This document shows, piece by piece, positions 5,326 to 8,000 of a DNA stretch of 8,000 bases. Made by a program: the position numbers and the translations under genes. Every line of letters starts with the position of its first letter. The first letter of the stretch is position 1. This stretch comes from Pseudomonadota bacterium (GTDB lineage: Bacteria; Desulfobacterota; Desulfobulbia; Desulfobulbales; DAOVYS01), in the NCBI GenBank assembly GCA_030635485.1, contig DAOVYS010000119.1:1-8000 (forward strand), in the 5' to 3' direction. The notes beneath the pieces were generated by a model. That model did not search any database. It was not told the origin of the DNA and saw only the letters and a program-made list of their open reading frames with translations.

Positions 5326-6705
5326 TCAAGACAGTCCGTACTCCTTCATCTTATACAGAATTGTAGGTAAGCTGATCTCAAGAAGGGCGGCTGCTCTGGT
5401 CTTGTTTCCTCCTGTCTGATCAAGGGTTTTTACGATCAGATATTTTTCCAGATTTTTTGAATTTTTTTTGATGGAGTATGAATCAAAATGAAATACTCCA
5501 TCATCCCGCGGTCCACGGGTCTGACCAACCAGTTCTTGAGGCAGGTTGGACACGGTCAACACATTTTCCGAGGATAGCACCATACTCCGTTCTATTATAT
5601 TTTCAAGCTCCCGTACATTTCCAGGCCAAGTGTAATCCAGAAGGCTCTGGAGATATTCGTGATCCCCCTTTTCAATTTTCAGGTTAAGCCGCTCATTATA
5701 TTTTTTTATGAAATGATCAACCAGAATTGGGATATCCTCCCTGCGTTCCCGCAAAGGGGGCAGCTCAATTGCAAGGACGTTGACCCGATAAAAGAGATCC
5801 TCTCTGAAACGCTTCTCTTGAACTTCCTTCCGCAGGTTCCTGGCCGTGGCGGCAATGATCCGCACATCCACGCTCACGGATTTGGTCTCTCCCAGGGGAC
5901 GGATTTCCTCCTCCTGCAGAGCTCGAAGAAGCTTCACCTGTAACGTCAGCGGCATCTCACCGATTTCATCAAGAAACAGGGTGCCGCCGTCCGCCTCCTC
6001 GAAAAGCCCCTTCTTGCCGCGGTAGGCATCGGTAAACGCTCCTTTGACATGGCCGAACAGTTCGCTTTCCAGAAGTGTTTCGGGAATGCCTCCACAGTTA
6101 ACGCTGATCAGCGGCTGATTTTTTCGGTTGCTGTTGTAGTGAATGGCCTTGGCAATCAATTCTTTGCCTGTACCGCTTTCTCCGGTAATAAGAACCGTGG
6201 TCTTGTAGTCGGCGATCTTGGAGACCAACTTAAAGATCTCGGTCATATTTCTGCTTTTTGCCACAATGTTGGAAAACGTGTACTTGTCTTCAACCTCTTT
6301 TCTAAGCCTGACATTCTCCCGTTCCAACCGGTCTCTTTCCTCCACCTTTTGCAGGGTAAGCAGAATTTCATCTTCCGACTGAAAGGGTTTGGCAATAAAA
6401 TCAGAGGCCCCAAGCTTCATGGCCTCCACAACCGTATTCATATCGGAATGGGCTGAAAGCACTGTAATGTTCAGATTGATACCCTTTTTCCCAACCTCCT
6501 TCAAAAACGAGAGACCATCCATCTCCGGCATGTTGAGGTCCGTGATGACATGATCATAGTGCCGGGATTCCACCCGCTCAAGTGCCTCAAGGCCATTGGC
6601 AGCCTCCTCCACTTCATAACCGTTGCCGGACAAAAGGTCTGCGAGAAGCTCCCGCAGTACCTGGTCGTCATCAACCAACAACACCCTGTTTTTTTCAGTA
6701 GTCAA
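5326..6705 (-). CDS. Sigma-54-type (NtrC family) response regulator
   Basis: A 459-residue regulator with the classic three parts. The receiver (5-120) has acidic residues D12-D14, phosphoacceptor D56 in ITDLNMP, S84 and K106. A helical linker (120-140) follows. The AAA+ domain (about 145-395) has Walker A GESGTGKE (175-182), ELFGHVKGAFTDA (216-227), Walker B GGTLFLDEIGE (240-250), FREDLFYRVN (300-309) and WPGNVREL (360-367). A Fis-type helix-turn-helix ends it (GGNKTRAAALLEIS, about 432-445, to YKMKEYGLS). In the family, phosphorylation lets the hexamer remodel sigma-54 RNA polymerase. The loop normally reading GAFTGA is GAFTDA here, with Asp at 226; the threonine that contacts sigma-54 is kept. 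No kinase gene is adjacent. The start is TTG at 6705 with GGAGGG (6718-6713) eight bases upstream. The prepilin peptidase lies 110 bases upstream on the same strand. Confidence 0.93.
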   Translation of the reverse strand: MTTEKNRVLLVDDDQVLRELLADLLSGNGYEVEEAANGLEALERVESRHYDHVITDLNMPEMDGLSFLKEVGKKGINLNITVLSAHSDMNTVVEAMKLGASDFIAKPFQSEDEILLTLQKVEERDRLERENVRLRKEVEDKYTFSNIVAKSRNMTEIFKLVSKIADYKTTVLITGESGTGKELIAKAIHYNSNRKNQPLISVNCGGIPETLLESELFGHVKGAFTDAYRGKKGLFEEADGGTLFLDEIGEMPLTLQVKLLRALQEEEIRPLGETKSVSVDVRIIAATARNLRKEVQEKRFREDLFYRVNVLAIELPPLRERREDIPILVDHFIKKYNERLNLKIEKGDHEYLQSLLDYTWPGNVRELENIIERSMVLSSENVLTVSNLPQELVGQTRGPRDDGVFHFDSYSIKKNSKNLEKYLIVKTLDQTGGNKTRAAALLEISLPTILYKMKEYGLS

Positions 6706-6734
6706 AGGGTAACCCTCCGTATACCCGCATTTTA

Positions 6735-6755
6735 CCAGGATTCATTCTATCCTGG
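6735..6755. promoter_or_regulatory. 7-bp inverted repeat upstream of the response regulator (possible operator)
   Basis: CCAGGAT (6735-6741) and ATCCTGG (6749-6755) are perfect reverse complements around a seven-base centre. On the minus strand the repeat lies just before TAAAAT (a possible -10) and 30-50 bases ahead of the TTG start, so it could bind a dimeric regulator. It could equally be a weak RNA hairpin. The paired -35 would be poor (TTGTCC at 19 bases), so the promoter itself is uncertain. Confidence 0.35.
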
Positions 6756-6780
6756 ACAAACCGATAATTAACCCATCTTC

Positions 6781-6795
6781 CATTGTAACTATTCA
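6781..6795. repeat. 15-mer CATTGTAACTATTCA, copy 2 of 2
   Basis: Identical to 3827-3841. It lies in the non-coding gap between the prepilin peptidase stop and the response regulator start. The flanks differ, so only the 15-mer core is shared. Confidence 0.5.
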
Positions 6796-6815
6796 ACGTG
6801 ATGCCAAAATAATCT

Positions 6816-7598
6816 TCATGACGGTGCTGAAATTATGAACAAAAAATACCAGATCCTTTCCCTAAAAAACAGATATGCCATGCCCGCAAGAGCGAGAAAG
6901 GGACCGAAGGGGATAACGGATTTTCCCCCTTTTCCCTGTTTCACCATAGCGCCGACTCCCACAACCGCGCCTGTCAATGAACTGCTGAAAATCACAAACG
7001 GCAGGGACTGCCAACCCAGAAACGCTCCAAGCATACCAAGGAGTTTGATATCCCCTCCGCCCATGCCTTCCCTCTTGGTAAGCAGGTAATAACCTGCCGC
7101 AACCGCGTATAGGGTCCCGGCGCCTGCAATAAGACCAATACCCGAGTCCTTCCATGTGACGAAATCAGTAAAAAATGAAAAACCGAAACCCAAAACAATT
7201 CCCGGAATACTTATTACGTCAGGAATGATCTGATGGTATGCATCTATAAAAATAATTACCAGCAAAGCCGCGCAGAAAAAAAAATATCCCAAAAAAGAGA
7301 CGGATATGAAAAACCTGTGGAACAGTGCCAGGGACAGAAGGCCCATGGCCAGTTCCACGATTGGATATTGTCGGGAAATGGGCTTTTTGCAGTAGCGGCA
7401 CCGGGCCATGAGCAGAATAAAACTGATAATCGGAATATTGTCGTACCACTTGAGCTTTTTCCCGCAATTCGGACATCGGGACGCGGGAAAAATGATGGAT
7501 TCTCCCTCAAAAGGCAGCCTGAGGATCACGACATTCAGAAAACTGCCGACAACCGCGCCCAAAACGAAAACAAACACATAAACGAAATTATCAGCCAT
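6816..7598 (-). CDS. pilD: Prepilin peptidase / N-methyltransferase (PilD/GspO type)
   Basis: A 260-residue integral inner-membrane protein with about seven or eight hydrophobic segments. After the first helix (VYVFVFVLGAVVGSFLNVVI) comes the cytosolic domain, with zinc-type cysteine pairs C42-P-N-C45 and C67-R-Y-C70 and the usual YDNIPI and RQYPIVEL blocks. The aspartyl protease motifs follow: FIDAYHQIIPD, with D119 and D127, and GMGGGDIKLLGMLGAFLG, with D183. The length suits the full bifunctional family, which cleaves the leader of type IV pilins or type II secretion pseudopilins and methylates the new amino terminus. No pilin or secretion gene is nearby, so its exact substrate set is open. 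The ATG at 7598 has no good Shine-Dalgarno sequence, but it fits the family's amino end. Downstream on the same strand is the NtrC-type regulator. Confidence 0.93.
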   Translation of the reverse strand: MADNFVYVFVFVLGAVVGSFLNVVILRLPFEGESIIFPASRCPNCGKKLKWYDNIPIISFILLMARCRYCKKPISRQYPIVELAMGLLSLALFHRFFISVSFLGYFFFCAALLVIIFIDAYHQIIPDVISIPGIVLGFGFSFFTDFVTWKDSGIGLIAGAGTLYAVAAGYYLLTKREGMGGGDIKLLGMLGAFLGWQSLPFVIFSSSLTGAVVGVGAMVKQGKGGKSVIPFGPFLALAGMAYLFFRERIWYFLFIISAPS

Positions 7599-7651
7599 AA
7601 AGGATTATCTTTTTTGATGTTTAATGCGGGGAAAAAAGGTATCTTTACAAT

Positions 7652-7722
7652 GTAAGCGTTCACAGGTAAGGGAATTAGACGTTGTTTGGTTATTCTTGCC
7701 CCCTGTGATTAGTCACTTTACA
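7652..7722. repeat. Third TAAGCGNNCACAG element, imperfect ends
   Basis: The left end GTAAGCGTTCACAGG (7652-7666) matches the ends at 2311 and 4351. On the right, CCTGTGA (7702-7708) pairs with TCACAGG (7660-7666), and TTTACA (7717-7722) mirrors the TGTAA of the left end, giving a loose inverted element of about 70 bp. Only the terminal motif is shared with the other two; the interior differs. Confidence 0.45.
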
Positions 7723-7793
7723 CTACCTGTCTTTATTAATACGGCAGTATACTACCTTGTTTCGCATTTTGCATCTTTCTCTTAAATTCCATC

Positions 7794-7818
7794 CCGGAAA
7801 AGAGTCGGTGCTTTCAGG
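7794..7818. repeat. CCGGAAAA-n-TCGGTGCT-n-CAGG motif, copy 2 of 2
   Basis: It has the same order of blocks as 3917-3939: CCGGAAAA, then TCGGTGCT after a short variable spacer, then CAGG. Both copies lie in non-coding DNA, in the same orientation relative to a nearby GTAANNNTTCA motif. Confidence 0.45.
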
Positions 7819-7883
7819 CGGTTACGAAGTAAATATTCAGGTACGTGCGAAAGACTTTAGGGTATCTTGAATAATTTAGGATT

Positions 7884-8000
7884 TTCGTTTGAGGTCAAGG
7901 AACAGTGAAAATGAAAAAGCACCCATTCGGGCATAAACTCCGCATATTAGGTATATGTGAGCATTTTTCATTTTCACTGTGACGCCGAGATCGGACGAAA
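7884..8000. repeat. Large imperfect inverted repeat at the window edge (MITE/REP-like)
   Basis: ACAGTGAAAATGAAAAAGC (7902-7920) and its complement GCATTTTTCATTTTCACTGT (7961-7980) pair almost perfectly, with one extra base, around a 40-base centre. Farther out, TTTCGT (7884-7889) mirrors ACGAAA (7995-8000) at nearly equal distance from the inner arms. The whole would be a 117-bp terminal-inverted-repeat unit reaching the last base. It may extend further. It has no coding content. Confidence 0.65.

Larger units (their letters stand above)
7599..8000. other. Gene-free, repeat-rich intergenic stretch
   Basis: No reading frame here has both coding character and a start signal. What it holds is a TAAGCGTTCACAG element at 7652-7722, an imperfect 14-bp palindrome GGCAGTATACTACC at 7743-7756 with a perfect 8-bp centre, the CCGGAAAA..TCGGTGCT motif at 7794-7818, and a larger palindrome at 7884-8000. 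The prepilin peptidase promoter must lie here, unless it is read from beyond the window. On the minus strand TATACT (within the 7743-7756 palindrome) could be a -10, but the -35 is weak. Confidence 0.6.

Noticed and set aside
2311..8000. CRISPR array or integron among the repeats
   Set aside because: The repeats are few, widely spaced and palindromic, with no regular repeat-spacer pattern and no cas or integrase gene.

Overview
This window looks like chromosomal DNA from a Gram-negative bacterium, most likely a Desulfobacterota (former Deltaproteobacteria) relative. The reasons are the mixture of genes (a sigma-54-type response regulator, two PilZ proteins, a short archaeal/deltaproteobacterial-style MoaE, EF-P, EttA, a prepilin peptidase), medium GC content and many small palindromic intergenic repeats. 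This placement is inference from protein style. No rRNA or other marker is present.

Layout. Positions 1-409 (minus) hold the wreck of a two-component locus: the membrane-anchor end of a sensor kinase runs out of frame into a receiver domain that has lost its start. From 621 to 2306 (plus) lies ettA, an ABC-F ribosome factor. A 108-bp near-perfect palindrome separates it from a convergent three-gene minus-strand run: moaE (4302-3940), efp (3798-3235) and a YcgR-like two-domain PilZ protein (3084-2416). The last of these has its own strong sigma-70 promoter. On the plus strand, 4565-5199 holds a single-domain PilZ protein whose stop overlaps the GTG start of a small lipoprotein, followed by a clear intrinsic terminator. 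Converging on that terminator are a minus-strand prepilin peptidase (7598-6816) and an NtrC-type response regulator (6705-5326). Positions 7599-8000 carry no gene and are largely repeats.

How the genes fit together. EttA and EF-P both work on the translating ribosome near the E/P sites, but here they are in separate, convergent units. The two PilZ proteins are probable cyclic-di-GMP effectors. The prepilin peptidase would mature type IV pilin or type II secretion pseudopilins, and the downstream regulator may belong to the same surface/motility programme, although nothing in the sequence proves that. MoaE belongs to molybdenum cofactor synthesis, without its MoaD partner nearby.

No new defence, mobile or biosynthetic system was found. 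The most notable unexplained material is the set of dispersed intergenic palindromes: elements ending in TAAGCGNNCACAG at three sites, a duplicated 15-mer CATTGTAACTATTCA, a CCGGAAAA..TCGGTGCT motif at two sites, and a palindrome at the right edge. The collapsed kinase/receiver locus is the other item worth a second look.
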